Shown here: positions 35,081 through 43,263 of the stretch, one piece after another
How positions within the stretch are numbered: position 1 is the stretch's first letter
Layout: each line of letters opens with the position of its first letter
Source: Geitlerinema sp. BBD 1991-9
GTDB lineage: Bacteria; Cyanobacteriota; Cyanobacteriia; Cyanobacteriales; Geitlerinemataceae
Direction of reading: 5' to 3'
Assembly: GCA_001657325.1 (NCBI GenBank)
Contig: LWRO01000020.1
Coordinates: 1 to 64,000, forward strand
DNA: 64,000 nucleotides
Made by a program: the position numbers and the translations under genes
The notes under the pieces: model-generated
Told to the model about the DNA's origin: nothing
Databases searched by the model: none
The model's input: the letters and a program-made list of their open reading frames with translations, nothing else

Positions 35081-35575
35081 CTACTCCTGCTCGAAGAACA
35101 GTACTAGCTTTCGCAGTAGCCGCCTTAACGATTGACGCTCGGATTCGTCTAAAGCGCTCATAATACGATGGGCGTTGGCTACATGAGCTTCAACGGCTCG
35201 ATCGATTAGGGTTAACCCCTGGTCTGTCAGTACGATCGACGTTCCTCGACGATCGTTTGGATCGGGAATGCGCTTGACTAATTCAGCTTGCTCGAGTCGA
35301 TCGAGCCGATGAGTGATCGTACCCGATGAAATCATCAGAGTGTTAAACAAATCCGTTGGTGAAAGCTGTCCCGAACGACGCAGGGTCGCCAACACGTCGA
35401 ATTCTCCAAGATTTAGACCAAACGGTGCAATGGTGGATTGAACGGATCGATCGAGATGCTTGGATAGCCGTGCCATGCGCCCGATCTCACCCATGGGCGA
35501 TACATCTAGCTCGGGACGCTCGCGCTGCCACTGCGCCAAAATCTTATCGACTGCATCCGACTTCATTTTCTCCAT
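35081..35575 (-). CDS. MarR family transcriptional regulator
   Basis: 164 residues from the ATG at 35575; an internal ATG three codons later is possible. The winged helix-turn-helix reads EFDVLATLRRSGQLSPTDLF, SGTITHRLDRLEQAELVKRI and the wing DPNDRRGTSIVLT. Divergent from a YdcZ-type transporter gene; the 112-base gap holds palindromes TCTCGATGTTAA/TTAACATCGAGA and TATCTTGA/TCAAGATA, which look like its operators, so it probably represses both itself and the transporter until a ligand binds. Ligand unknown. Confidence 0.92.
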   Translation of the reverse strand: MEKMKSDAVDKILAQWQRERPELDVSPMGEIGRMARLSKHLDRSVQSTIAPFGLNLGEFDVLATLRRSGQLSPTDLFNTLMISSGTITHRLDRLEQAELVKRIPDPNDRRGTSIVLTDQGLTLIDRAVEAHVANAHRIMSALDESERQSLRRLLRKLVLFFEQE

Positions 35576-35590
35576 TCACTCAGCTCAAAT

Positions 35591-35621
35591 TCTCGATGTT
35601 AACTATCTTAACATCGAGATA
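35591..35621. promoter_or_regulatory. Candidate MarR operator 1
   Basis: A perfect 12-bp inverted repeat TCTCGATGTTAA - 5 bases - TTAACATCGAGA covers 35591-35619, and within it TATCTTAACATCGAGATA (35604-35621) has the form of an 18-bp MarR-type box. It lies just upstream of the MarR start. Confidence 0.65.
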
Positions 35622-35626
35622 ATTGC

Positions 35627-35632
35627 TATAAT
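35627..35632 (+). promoter_or_regulatory. Candidate -10 element of the transporter promoter
   Basis: A perfect TATAAT lies between the two operator-like palindromes, 55 bases before the transporter ATG. No clear -35 at standard spacing is visible. Occupation of either flanking palindrome would block it. Confidence 0.45.
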
Positions 35633-35644
35633 CTCAACGTCAAG

Positions 35645-35662
35645 TATCTTGAAGTCAAGATA
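35645..35662. promoter_or_regulatory. Candidate MarR operator 2
   Basis: TATCTTGAAGTCAAGATA is a perfect 8-2-8 palindrome, very similar in shape to boxes bound by MarR-family repressors such as Bacillus MhqR. It starts 25 bases before the transporter ATG, where a repressor would block initiation. Confidence 0.7.
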
Positions 35663-35687
35663 AATAAGCTCGCTGAGAGGTTCCACG

Positions 35688-36143
35688 ATGAACGGACGGA
35701 CGATCTATCTTTTGGCAGCACTCGCCGGTGGTGCCGTTCTCCCCATTCAAGTTGCCTTGAACAGCCTATTGCGACGCTATGTCGGTGAGGCGATGCAGGT
35801 CACCTTTATTTCATATCTGGTGGGGACTCTCACGTCGCTTGCGATCTGCTTCGTTGTACGATATCCACTTCCGACGATAACCGCTCTGACCCAAACCTCT
35901 TGGTGGATGTGGGTTGGTGGATGTTTGGGTACGCTTTACGTGTGGTCGACGATTTTTGCAACACCGAAGATTGGGGCTGCACTTGCCCTTTCACTGACGA
36001 TTGCAGGGCAAACGATCGCAGCACTTTTCTTAGACCATTATGGTGCGCTTGGATTGACTAAATATGCGGCAAGTCCAACCCGAATTACTGGCGTTGTTTT
36101 AGTCATTTTGGGCGTTTCCTTAGTCGCCTACGCCAAACGCTAA
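35688..36143 (+). CDS. DMT family transporter of the YdcZ (DUF606) type
   Basis: 151 residues, five predicted membrane helices, with the N-terminal AALAGGAVLPIQVALNSLLRR and QTIAALFLDHYG plus RITGVVLVILGVSLV of the YdcZ group. These half-size members of the drug/metabolite transporter superfamily work as dimers; substrates are mostly unknown and some are linked to organic acid or drug export. Divergent from a MarR repressor with shared operators, which points to ligand-induced efflux. Confidence 0.88.
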   Translation: MNGRTIYLLAALAGGAVLPIQVALNSLLRRYVGEAMQVTFISYLVGTLTSLAICFVVRYPLPTITALTQTSWWMWVGGCLGTLYVWSTIFATPKIGAALALSLTIAGQTIAALFLDHYGALGLTKYAASPTRITGVVLVILGVSLVAYAKR

Positions 36144-36230
36144 AGTAAGCTGACTTAGTGTGACTTGGCGTTGTGACTTAGCCTCTATCCATTTACACCG
36201 ATTGAGGTCTTGATTCAATACATCAAAACT

Positions 36231-36258
36231 CAAAGCCGCCCTGGAAGGGCGGGGCTTG
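36231..36258. repeat. GC-rich hairpin resembling IS200/IS605-type end or terminator
   Basis: CAAAGCCGCCCT and AGGGCGGGGCTTG pair with one small bulge around GGA. Hairpins of this wording are common at the 3' ends of IS200/IS605 TnpB genes in cyanobacteria, but no transposase remains here, so it may only be a terminator for the YdcZ gene. Confidence 0.45.
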
Positions 36259-36349
36259 AGTCCCATTCGTTTCGGTCAAATCGGGCAAAACTTGAGATCG
36301 AAGATCGCGAGATGTGTTGAGAGCTGTTGAAAGTTATCTCAACGAGATG

Positions 36350-36694
36350 TTAAGAACAAGGCGGAGCGGGAGTTAAAGCACTCGATCGATGCAATTGTGA
36401 GAGATACCGTTCTAAGGCGCGAACTTGCTCGAGATCGAGACTGTAGTATACCCAGCGTCCTTCTTGACGGTGATGCACCAACTGAGCATCTCGGAGAACC
36501 TTGAGGTGAAAAGAAAGTTTTGATTGTGGAGTATCGAGTCGATCGCACAATTCGCACACGCAAAATTCTCGATCGCGCAGTAGCTCTAAGATTCGCAAGC
36601 GCAGGGAATCGGAGAGGGCGCGAAAACCCAAGCCGATAGTGCTACGCACCGCTGGTGCGAACGAATCTGGTGATAATGTTTCGCTCTTAGACAT
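36350..36694 (-). CDS. ArsR/SmtB family metal-type repressor
   Basis: 114 residues. The winged helix core FRALSDSLRLRILELLRDREFCVCELCDRL and SKLSFHLKVLRDAQLVHHRQ is typical of ArsR. The recognition-adjacent FCVCELC supplies the cysteines of the alpha-3 metal or metalloid site (CxC). The protein ends PAPPCS with a further cysteine. No arsenic, cadmium or zinc resistance gene is adjacent, so its target is elsewhere or lost. Confidence 0.9.
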   Translation of the reverse strand: MSKSETLSPDSFAPAVRSTIGLGFRALSDSLRLRILELLRDREFCVCELCDRLDTPQSKLSFHLKVLRDAQLVHHRQEGRWVYYSLDLEQVRALERYLSQLHRSSALTPAPPCS

Positions 36695-36745
36695 CCCGTC
36701 CTATTAATCGACTATATTCCATTCTAGCGATAATTTAGGCTTACC

Positions 36746-39700
36746 CTACACTTTTACCATTGCCTCAAACGCCCGTTCCATCTGTCGTGCGAAGGCTTTA
36801 GCATTCCAGAGGGGGGAGGTGTGGCGAGATCGAGAAATTTGCCAAGCGACACGATCTCGCAATTTGGCATCCGTGCCAAACCGCACGCCCCATTCAACAT
36901 ATTCCTCATCAGTGTAGGCGATACCGTCACTCGTGCCGACCGATTTTAGGAAATCGTAACTGTGGCGACTAGCGAACTGTTCCCCCAGGCGAGTGACGAG
37001 GGGAATTCCCATCCAGAGCGTTTCGAGGGTTGTGGTTGCGCCGTTGTAGGGATAGGTATCGAGAACCACGTCGGCGAGTGTGAGGTTCGCCCGATGAACG
37101 GCTTCACTCGGTTCGTTGGGAAGAAACCGCAATCGATCGATCTCGACACCTTCTTCTCGGGCGAGTTGCTGGAAAAATTCTCTGACTGCATCTCGATCGA
37201 CATACAGCCCTTTGATTAAAAAGTAACTGTTGGGAACTTGTTTGAGAATCCGCAACTGCAATCGAGCGTTATCGGGATGACGTTTCGCCCCCGTTTGCGA
37301 ACTAAAATAGACAATGGCGTCACTGGGAATGTCGAGATCTTCGCGGCGCAACGTCGGAACTCCCACTTCAAAACCATCGATGGCGATAAAGGTTTCGGGA
37401 AGTCGCCAGAGTTTCGTGAAGTAGTCAGTTTGGGCGGAATCCGGGAGAACGCGGGAATCGACGAGAAAATAATCGATCGAGGGAAGTTCTGACGCATCGA
37501 ATCCCAGCCAGGTGACTTGAATGGGGGCGGGTTTCAACGCGAGTATTGCTGTGGCTTGGGGACAGGTTAAACTGTCGAGATCGACTAAGATATCGAGATC
37601 GTCGTTACGAATTATCTCAGCAATTTCGAGAATTGAATTTTGGGAGAGATCGCGAAATTCAGTCACTGTTGATGCGATTTCGTTTTGAATTTCGTCGCCC
37701 GTTCTATGGAGAGAGTAGGCAAGAATCTGAAACTGAGATCGATCGTGGTATTTCAGCAGCCAACGCACGAGATAACCGACGGAGTTCCGGCGAAAGCAAC
37801 TGGACAGATACCCGATTTTTTGAAGTTTTCCAGTTTTGGGTTTTACAGGAATTTCACCCAGAGTTTGATGTAATTTATTTTGGAGAAATTCCGACACGCG
37901 ATGCCGCAATTGGTGAAGTTTTTGCGGATTGTCTTCGATATAGGGTAAAAACGACGTCGTTGCAAATCCTTGAACGATGTCGGGAAGTTCGATATCGGGA
38001 TTCGTTTCGACGAGTTCCTCGAGTTTTTCCTCGAATTGACGGTGAACTTCGAGGGATCGATCGAAATTTCCACCCGATCGAAGCAACCCTCTTAGCCGTA
38101 AATAGTAGGCAGCGATTTGCTTGGGAAGGCTTTCAGCTCGATCGAGAAACTGTTGCGCTAACTTAGCTGATTCGGCGTACTGTTGCGTGTCTTGGTAAAG
38201 ATTAATTAATTTTACCAAAATCGGCAGGCTTTCGGGTTGCAATTGAAGCCAAAGCGTGCTAATAGAAATAAGAAGTTTTCGATCGATCTCGTCATTTTGT
38301 AAAATTGCGGCAGCTTGCTTGAAAAAAGCGTTCCGAACTGAAGAATCGGGCGAGGCTGTTTCAACACAAGTCTCGAGCAATTTCCAGACCGACGAATTCC
38401 CTAAATCTAACTGCCATAACTGTTCCAAAAGTTGCTCGACGTCCGGTATTTCTCGAGACGTCGTTTTCAAACACTCGCAACAGGATTGAAAAACCCATTC
38501 GTCAAATTCTTCAACTTTCGCCGACAGCGTCGCCAACCGAACCCAATTGCGACAATCTTCAGCCGCCAATTCTACGATCGCCTGACGAATCGTTAACGCC
38601 GATCGATCCTTCGCAATCGCCTCTCGACGTTGCGCTTCCGTTTCCAAAACATCCACCAATTCACGGGTTAATCGATCGAGATCGTCACCCGACATCATCG
38701 CCGACAACCAAGTTCCCTGGGCTTCTTCCTCCTCGCCGCGCAACCATTGCGTCAAACCCAGATACCAATAATTTTCCCTAAAATCGGGGCGGGCGGTGAT
38801 GGCGCGTTCGTAGAAAACCTCCGCTCGATCGAACTGTTCCCGTATCAAGCACTGATGCGCCTGCCACGTCAACCCCGCTTCTCCCGCCGACAATTGCGAC
38901 AACTCGATCGAGCTTCGATCCCCAATTTCTCGCAACCACGCCGCCCACTCATCGGCTCGGTTGTCCCAAGTACAATGTTGGTTAACCCAATCCACCTGTT
39001 CTCGCAACGCCGCTTCGTTATCGAGATCCTGCAACACCTCCACCACTCGATCGACAAACTCTCGAATATACGCTTCTCGATCGATCTCCGACGCAAACGC
39101 ATATCGCAGCGACTCCGAACACGCATTCGGAATCGGAATCAACGCTCCAAACCCCGCCGTCGTCTCCGGAAGTGCGGCTAAATCACTCGTTACCACCCGA
39201 CACCCACTCGCCAACGCTTCCATCACCGCAATACAGGAGGTTTCCGCGAACGTATTCGGATACGCCAACACCGAAGCCGCCTTGAGATAGTCCTTCAGTT
39301 GGGGTTGCGGAACCGAACCGACATACTCAACCCCTTCTGTTTCCCGACAAGCTCGATACAATTTTCCATAGTTCGAGTCGTCGGAAGATCGATCGACCTG
39401 ATACACTTTCATACTCGAAAACACCTGCAACCGCGTTCCGGGAACCGCATTCCGAATGTGGGGAAACGCTTCTAACAACACCTCTAAACCCCGAAACGGC
39501 GTACTGGTGTAAACGAGAACGGGAGGTTTCGACTTCGCCGCCAGAATTGAAGGGTTGTCAGAGAACAACCCCCCAAATACCGGACTGATGGCGTTGCGCG
39601 TAATACAAACCCGCTTGGGATCGACGCCAAACGCCTCGATGTATTGCTGTTTTTGCCATTCGCTGACCAACGCAAACCCCCGATAGCTATCGCGAACGAT

Positions 39701-40060
39701 GGGATTGTAAAGATCTTCTACCGATTCCTGATCGGGGGCGTGTTGCGTCCAGAGTAGCATCGGCGTGTGCGGACGGAGCAGGGGTTGAACCCGCGCCCCC
39801 AAGCCGGGGTTGCCGATCGCGACGAGAACGTCTACCGTTGGCATTAACCGCCTCGCTTCGTCGCTGCGAACCGGAATACACGTCACCCCTCGCGAAACTT
39901 GCAGCGTTTGGGTATAGTTAACGAGAAAGACCTCAAGTCCCCGTTTCACCAGTCGTTCGGCAAGATAGCAGACGGCAGATTGAGACCCCCCCATGGGTTT
40001 TTGATAGACGGTTTCGATCTGGTAGTCCCAATCGATAAAGTCGATAAATGCAATTCTCAT
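36746..40060 (-). CDS. Giant glycosyltransferase: GT4 domain fused to TPR and SPINDLY-type OGT domain
   Basis: 1104 residues from the ATG at 40060 (MRIAFIDFIDWDYQIE); the longer frame reads through a TCGTAAA repeat and is rejected. Residues about 1-400 are a GT-B glycosyltransferase of family 4 type (VYTSTPFRGLEVLLEAFPH, TFAETSCIAVMEALASGC). About 420-750 is helical with TPR-like repeats. About 760-1100 is a SPINDLY/O-GlcNAc-transferase catalytic half (KIGYLSSCFRRNSVGYLVRW, IQVTWLGFDASELPSIDYFL, TTTLETLWMGIPLVTRLGEQ, RHSYDFLKSVG). Such proteins glycosylate proteins or other glycans with nucleotide sugars. It is head-to-head with a second SPINDLY protein at 40189. Confidence 0.92.
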   Translation of the reverse strand: MRIAFIDFIDWDYQIETVYQKPMGGSQSAVCYLAERLVKRGLEVFLVNYTQTLQVSRGVTCIPVRSDEARRLMPTVDVLVAIGNPGLGARVQPLLRPHTPMLLWTQHAPDQESVEDLYNPIVRDSYRGFALVSEWQKQQYIEAFGVDPKRVCITRNAISPVFGGLFSDNPSILAAKSKPPVLVYTSTPFRGLEVLLEAFPHIRNAVPGTRLQVFSSMKVYQVDRSSDDSNYGKLYRACRETEGVEYVGSVPQPQLKDYLKAASVLAYPNTFAETSCIAVMEALASGCRVVTSDLAALPETTAGFGALIPIPNACSESLRYAFASEIDREAYIREFVDRVVEVLQDLDNEAALREQVDWVNQHCTWDNRADEWAAWLREIGDRSSIELSQLSAGEAGLTWQAHQCLIREQFDRAEVFYERAITARPDFRENYWYLGLTQWLRGEEEEAQGTWLSAMMSGDDLDRLTRELVDVLETEAQRREAIAKDRSALTIRQAIVELAAEDCRNWVRLATLSAKVEEFDEWVFQSCCECLKTTSREIPDVEQLLEQLWQLDLGNSSVWKLLETCVETASPDSSVRNAFFKQAAAILQNDEIDRKLLISISTLWLQLQPESLPILVKLINLYQDTQQYAESAKLAQQFLDRAESLPKQIAAYYLRLRGLLRSGGNFDRSLEVHRQFEEKLEELVETNPDIELPDIVQGFATTSFLPYIEDNPQKLHQLRHRVSEFLQNKLHQTLGEIPVKPKTGKLQKIGYLSSCFRRNSVGYLVRWLLKYHDRSQFQILAYSLHRTGDEIQNEIASTVTEFRDLSQNSILEIAEIIRNDDLDILVDLDSLTCPQATAILALKPAPIQVTWLGFDASELPSIDYFLVDSRVLPDSAQTDYFTKLWRLPETFIAIDGFEVGVPTLRREDLDIPSDAIVYFSSQTGAKRHPDNARLQLRILKQVPNSYFLIKGLYVDRDAVREFFQQLAREEGVEIDRLRFLPNEPSEAVHRANLTLADVVLDTYPYNGATTTLETLWMGIPLVTRLGEQFASRHSYDFLKSVGTSDGIAYTDEEYVEWGVRFGTDAKLRDRVAWQISRSRHTSPLWNAKAFARQMERAFEAMVKV

Positions 40061-40114
40061 CGTTAGAGTCAGCCTTAAAGTCGGGTCTGGGGCGATCGAT
40101 CTCTCCAATCTTCC

Positions 40115-40185
40115 AAGCAATCGTAAATCGTAAATCGTAAATCGTAAATTCCCCAATTCACTCAGCAAGCGTCAATCGTCAATCG
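40115..40185. repeat. TCGTAAA tandem repeat in the shared promoter of two glycosyltransferases
   Basis: The spacer carries four to five copies of the 7-mer TCGTAAA (as AATCGTAAATCGTAAATCG) then two copies of GTCAATCG before the start at 40189. The repeat lies exactly between the two divergent SPINDLY genes. Confidence 0.8.
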
Positions 40186-40188
40186 CAC

Positions 40189-43062
40189 ATGGATCTCGAT
40201 CGATTCAAAGCGCGGCTAAAAACCCCATCCTCTCTAGCACAAGCGATCGCTAGCGCCACCCCTTGGCTAAACGCTGGAGAAATTTACTGCGAAATTGGTA
40301 TTCTCCAAAGCGAAACCCTCCTCAGCGCTCTCAACGCCCATCCCACCGCCCTCGCCTACGCAGTCGAAACGTCCGCCGGGACGGAAACCGATACGAGACT
40401 CGCTCAAATCGCCGACGTTCTCGAACAACATCGCCTCGACGATCGAATCTTTCTCCTCCAACACGATTTTGAGGAATTTTTCGACGACTGGACGCAACTC
40501 GAACCCGAAGAACGTATCGGAGTCTACTGCTATAGCGGCCCCTCTGACTACCGTTGTGCTTTGACGCAACTCCTGCGCGTTAAAACGTTCTTGAGTTCTC
40601 GCGCAGTTCTCTTGATTGCGAATCCCCATATTTCCACTTTACGCCAAGGGGTCTGGGATTTTATCGCCACCCATCCCGAAAGCGCGCTCTTACAAGAAAT
40701 TCCTCACGTTGCTTGGGTTCTCGCTTGGGACGCCCACAATCCCCACCCGCCAGACACCGAAGCCTATTTCCAAAACTGCCAAACTGAGATTATCGACGCA
40801 ATTCGCCAACTTCGCAGCAACGACACCCTCTATCCTGACGCCGTCAAACAGCACCAAGCGGGAAATTGGGAACAAGCCCAACGCCTCTATCGACAAGTGC
40901 TGCAAGAAGAACCCCAGCGGTTTGAGGCTTGGTTGAACTTGGGAATGCTATACGTCGCCCTTGAAAACCCCAGTGAGGCGTTAAAGGCGTTTCAAGCAGC
41001 TGTGAGAATCGACGACCGCCAGGGAACGGCTTACTATGGGTTGGGTTTGGCGTGGGAACACCTCAAGCACCGCCCCCGCGCGATCGCTGCCTATCAAAAG
41101 GCGCTCGATCGAGATCCAACTCTCCTCGATGCTTACAATAATTTAGGAAATCTTTGGTATCGAAGCGGACAGTTCGATCGGGCTGAATCGGTTTACCGTC
41201 AAGCTGTTTCCCTCAACCCCGAACTCGTGGGGAGTTCCCTCAATCTCGGAAATGCCCTCATCGCCCAAGGCCGACTCGACGAAGCGATCTCTATCTACGA
41301 AAACGCTCTCGTCCAGCATCCAGAAGATTCGCATCTGAAAGACAATCTCGATCGGGTTCGCCAAAGTCTCGACAATCCCAACCGAACGCTATTTCTCGAT
41401 TTGGCGCGATCGTTTTTGCAGCAGAAAGACTACGCCGCAGCTATTCCGCTTTACCGCCGAAGTATCGAAGACGGCAAACCAATCGACTATTTAGCCTTAG
41501 CATTATGTTGTCAAGAAACTCAACAGTTCGAGCAGTCCATTGAAACCTTACGGGAGGGGATCGCCCACTTTCCCAAAGAGACGAGTCTTCAGTTAAAGTT
41601 AATCTCACGACTACGAGACCTCGGCGGCATTGAAGCAGCTCTCGAAGCCGCTGAAAGTGCCAGAAAACAGATTCCCGACGGTCTCGAACTGCTCACCCTC
41701 GATCGACTTTTGCTGCCCGTGTTTTACCACAGCGACGCAGAAATTCGCCAGTTTCGCCAGCGCTTTCAACAAGGACTGAGCGATATTATCGAACAAACCC
41801 GCCTCGATACTCCCGAACAGCGCCGAAAAGCCCTCGACGCGATTTCCCAAACCTCGATCTTTTATCTGGCTTATCAGGGATTTGACGATCTCGATCTCTT
41901 GCAACAATATGGCGATTGGATTTGTCACGTCGTCCGCAGCAACTTCCCCGATTTGGACACGAGCGAACCGCCCCCGCGACGGGAGAAGCTTCGGATCGGC
42001 TACGTTGGCGTTAGTATGGGAGACACTCGCCTCGGCGAGCTTTATCTCGGATGGTTGCGCCACGTCGATCGAGAGGATTTCGAGATTTACACTTACTATC
42101 TCGGACAACAGTTCACCGATCTCACCGAAGCGTTTCAGCGCTGTAGCAACGTCTTTTACCGTCTTCCTCCGAGTCTGGAAGAAGCCGCCCCCGCCATTTT
42201 ACGCGATCGACTCGATATCTCGATCTTTCCCGATATCGGCCCGTCCTCGCTCGTCACGCAACTGGCGGCCCTGCGTCTAGCCCCCGTGCAATGTACCACT
42301 TGGGCGCATCCTATCACCTCGGGGCTTCCGACCATCGACTATTTCCTCTCTAGCGATCTCATGGAACCGGATAACGGCCAAGAGCACTATCGAGAACGCC
42401 TCGTTCGGCTTCCTAAAATTGGCATGTCGGTGTCGAAGCCCCAGCCTCCCCAGGAAATCCAGAGCGATCGATCGACGTTTGGCTTGGGGGTCGATCGAAC
42501 GGTTTATCTGTCCTGTCAGTCTCTCTCGAAATACTTACCTCAATACGATTGGGTTTTTCCGCAAATTGCTCAACAGGTTCCTAACGCCCAATTTGCGTTT
42601 ATCGCACACCCCAATCCCGGTATCACCGAACAGTTTCGCCAACGACTTGACGATGCGTTTTCGGAAGTGGGACTCGACGCAGAAACGTTTTGTGTTATCC
42701 TTCCTCGTCTGAACGAACGGAACTATCTCGAACTGAACTTGGTTGCTGATATTTTCTTGGATACGTTCAGTTGGTCTGGGGGCATCACAACTCTCAAAGC
42801 TATCGCCTGTGGACTTCCTGTCGTTACTTATCCCGGTTCGATGATGCGATCTCGCCACAGCTTTGCGATTTTGAAAACCTTAGAAGTTACGGAAACGATT
42901 GCGTCGGATGTCGAAGAATATATCGAAATTGCAGTCAAATTAGGGTTGGACTCGGCCTGGCGACAGAAAGTCGTCGAACAAGCGAAACAGAATGAGGAAC
43001 AATTGTTCGACGATACGGAGTGCGTGCGTGCGTTGGAAGCATTCTTTCAATCGATTGTTTGA
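40189..43062 (+). CDS. TPR SPINDLY-family glycosyltransferase with N-terminal Rossmann-like domain
   Basis: 957 residues. Residues about 1-190 resemble a class I methyltransferase-like Rossmann fold (AGEIYCEIGILQSETLLSAL, FEEFFDDWTQL, RIGVYCYSGPSDY) but glycine-rich SAM motifs are weak. About 210-500 are TPR repeats (WLNLGMLYVALENPSEALKAF, AYYGLGLAWEHLKHRPRAIA, NNLGNLWYRSGQFDRAESVY). About 590-950 is the SPINDLY/OGT catalytic half (LRIGYVGVSMGDTRL, PVQCTTWAHPITSGLPTIDY, LDTFSWSGGITTLKAIACGL, RHSFAILKTLEVTETIA). Role: protein or glycan glycosylation. Divergent from the 1104-residue relative; the two starts are 128 bases apart. Confidence 0.9.
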   Translation: MDLDRFKARLKTPSSLAQAIASATPWLNAGEIYCEIGILQSETLLSALNAHPTALAYAVETSAGTETDTRLAQIADVLEQHRLDDRIFLLQHDFEEFFDDWTQLEPEERIGVYCYSGPSDYRCALTQLLRVKTFLSSRAVLLIANPHISTLRQGVWDFIATHPESALLQEIPHVAWVLAWDAHNPHPPDTEAYFQNCQTEIIDAIRQLRSNDTLYPDAVKQHQAGNWEQAQRLYRQVLQEEPQRFEAWLNLGMLYVALENPSEALKAFQAAVRIDDRQGTAYYGLGLAWEHLKHRPRAIAAYQKALDRDPTLLDAYNNLGNLWYRSGQFDRAESVYRQAVSLNPELVGSSLNLGNALIAQGRLDEAISIYENALVQHPEDSHLKDNLDRVRQSLDNPNRTLFLDLARSFLQQKDYAAAIPLYRRSIEDGKPIDYLALALCCQETQQFEQSIETLREGIAHFPKETSLQLKLISRLRDLGGIEAALEAAESARKQIPDGLELLTLDRLLLPVFYHSDAEIRQFRQRFQQGLSDIIEQTRLDTPEQRRKALDAISQTSIFYLAYQGFDDLDLLQQYGDWICHVVRSNFPDLDTSEPPPRREKLRIGYVGVSMGDTRLGELYLGWLRHVDREDFEIYTYYLGQQFTDLTEAFQRCSNVFYRLPPSLEEAAPAILRDRLDISIFPDIGPSSLVTQLAALRLAPVQCTTWAHPITSGLPTIDYFLSSDLMEPDNGQEHYRERLVRLPKIGMSVSKPQPPQEIQSDRSTFGLGVDRTVYLSCQSLSKYLPQYDWVFPQIAQQVPNAQFAFIAHPNPGITEQFRQRLDDAFSEVGLDAETFCVILPRLNERNYLELNLVADIFLDTFSWSGGITTLKAIACGLPVVTYPGSMMRSRHSFAILKTLEVTETIASDVEEYIEIAVKLGLDSAWRQKVVEQAKQNEEQLFDDTECVRALEAFFQSIV

Positions 43063-43151
43063 AGCCAATGTTTAACATAAAATACGTCCAAAAGAAGGGT
43101 TGACATTTCGCAATTTCAGCGTGATAATAAAAGGAGAGTCTATTTTCTTTA

Positions 43152-43193
43152 TTTATTTTTGTTGTTGACTTAAAAATCAACAACAAAAATAAA
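43152..43193. terminator. Strong hairpin after the second SPINDLY gene
   Basis: Perfect 17-bp arms TTTATTTTTGTTGTTGA and TCAACAACAAAAATAAA around an 8-base loop, 90 bases past the stop. The A/T-rich lower stem supplies U-runs in both directions. It separates this gene from the downstream kinase. Confidence 0.8.
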
Positions 43194-43263
43194 ATATCCA
43201 GGACGCACAAATTTCTAGTGTTATAAAGGACTTAATGAAACAAATATCTTTCAGTTCCGACAA

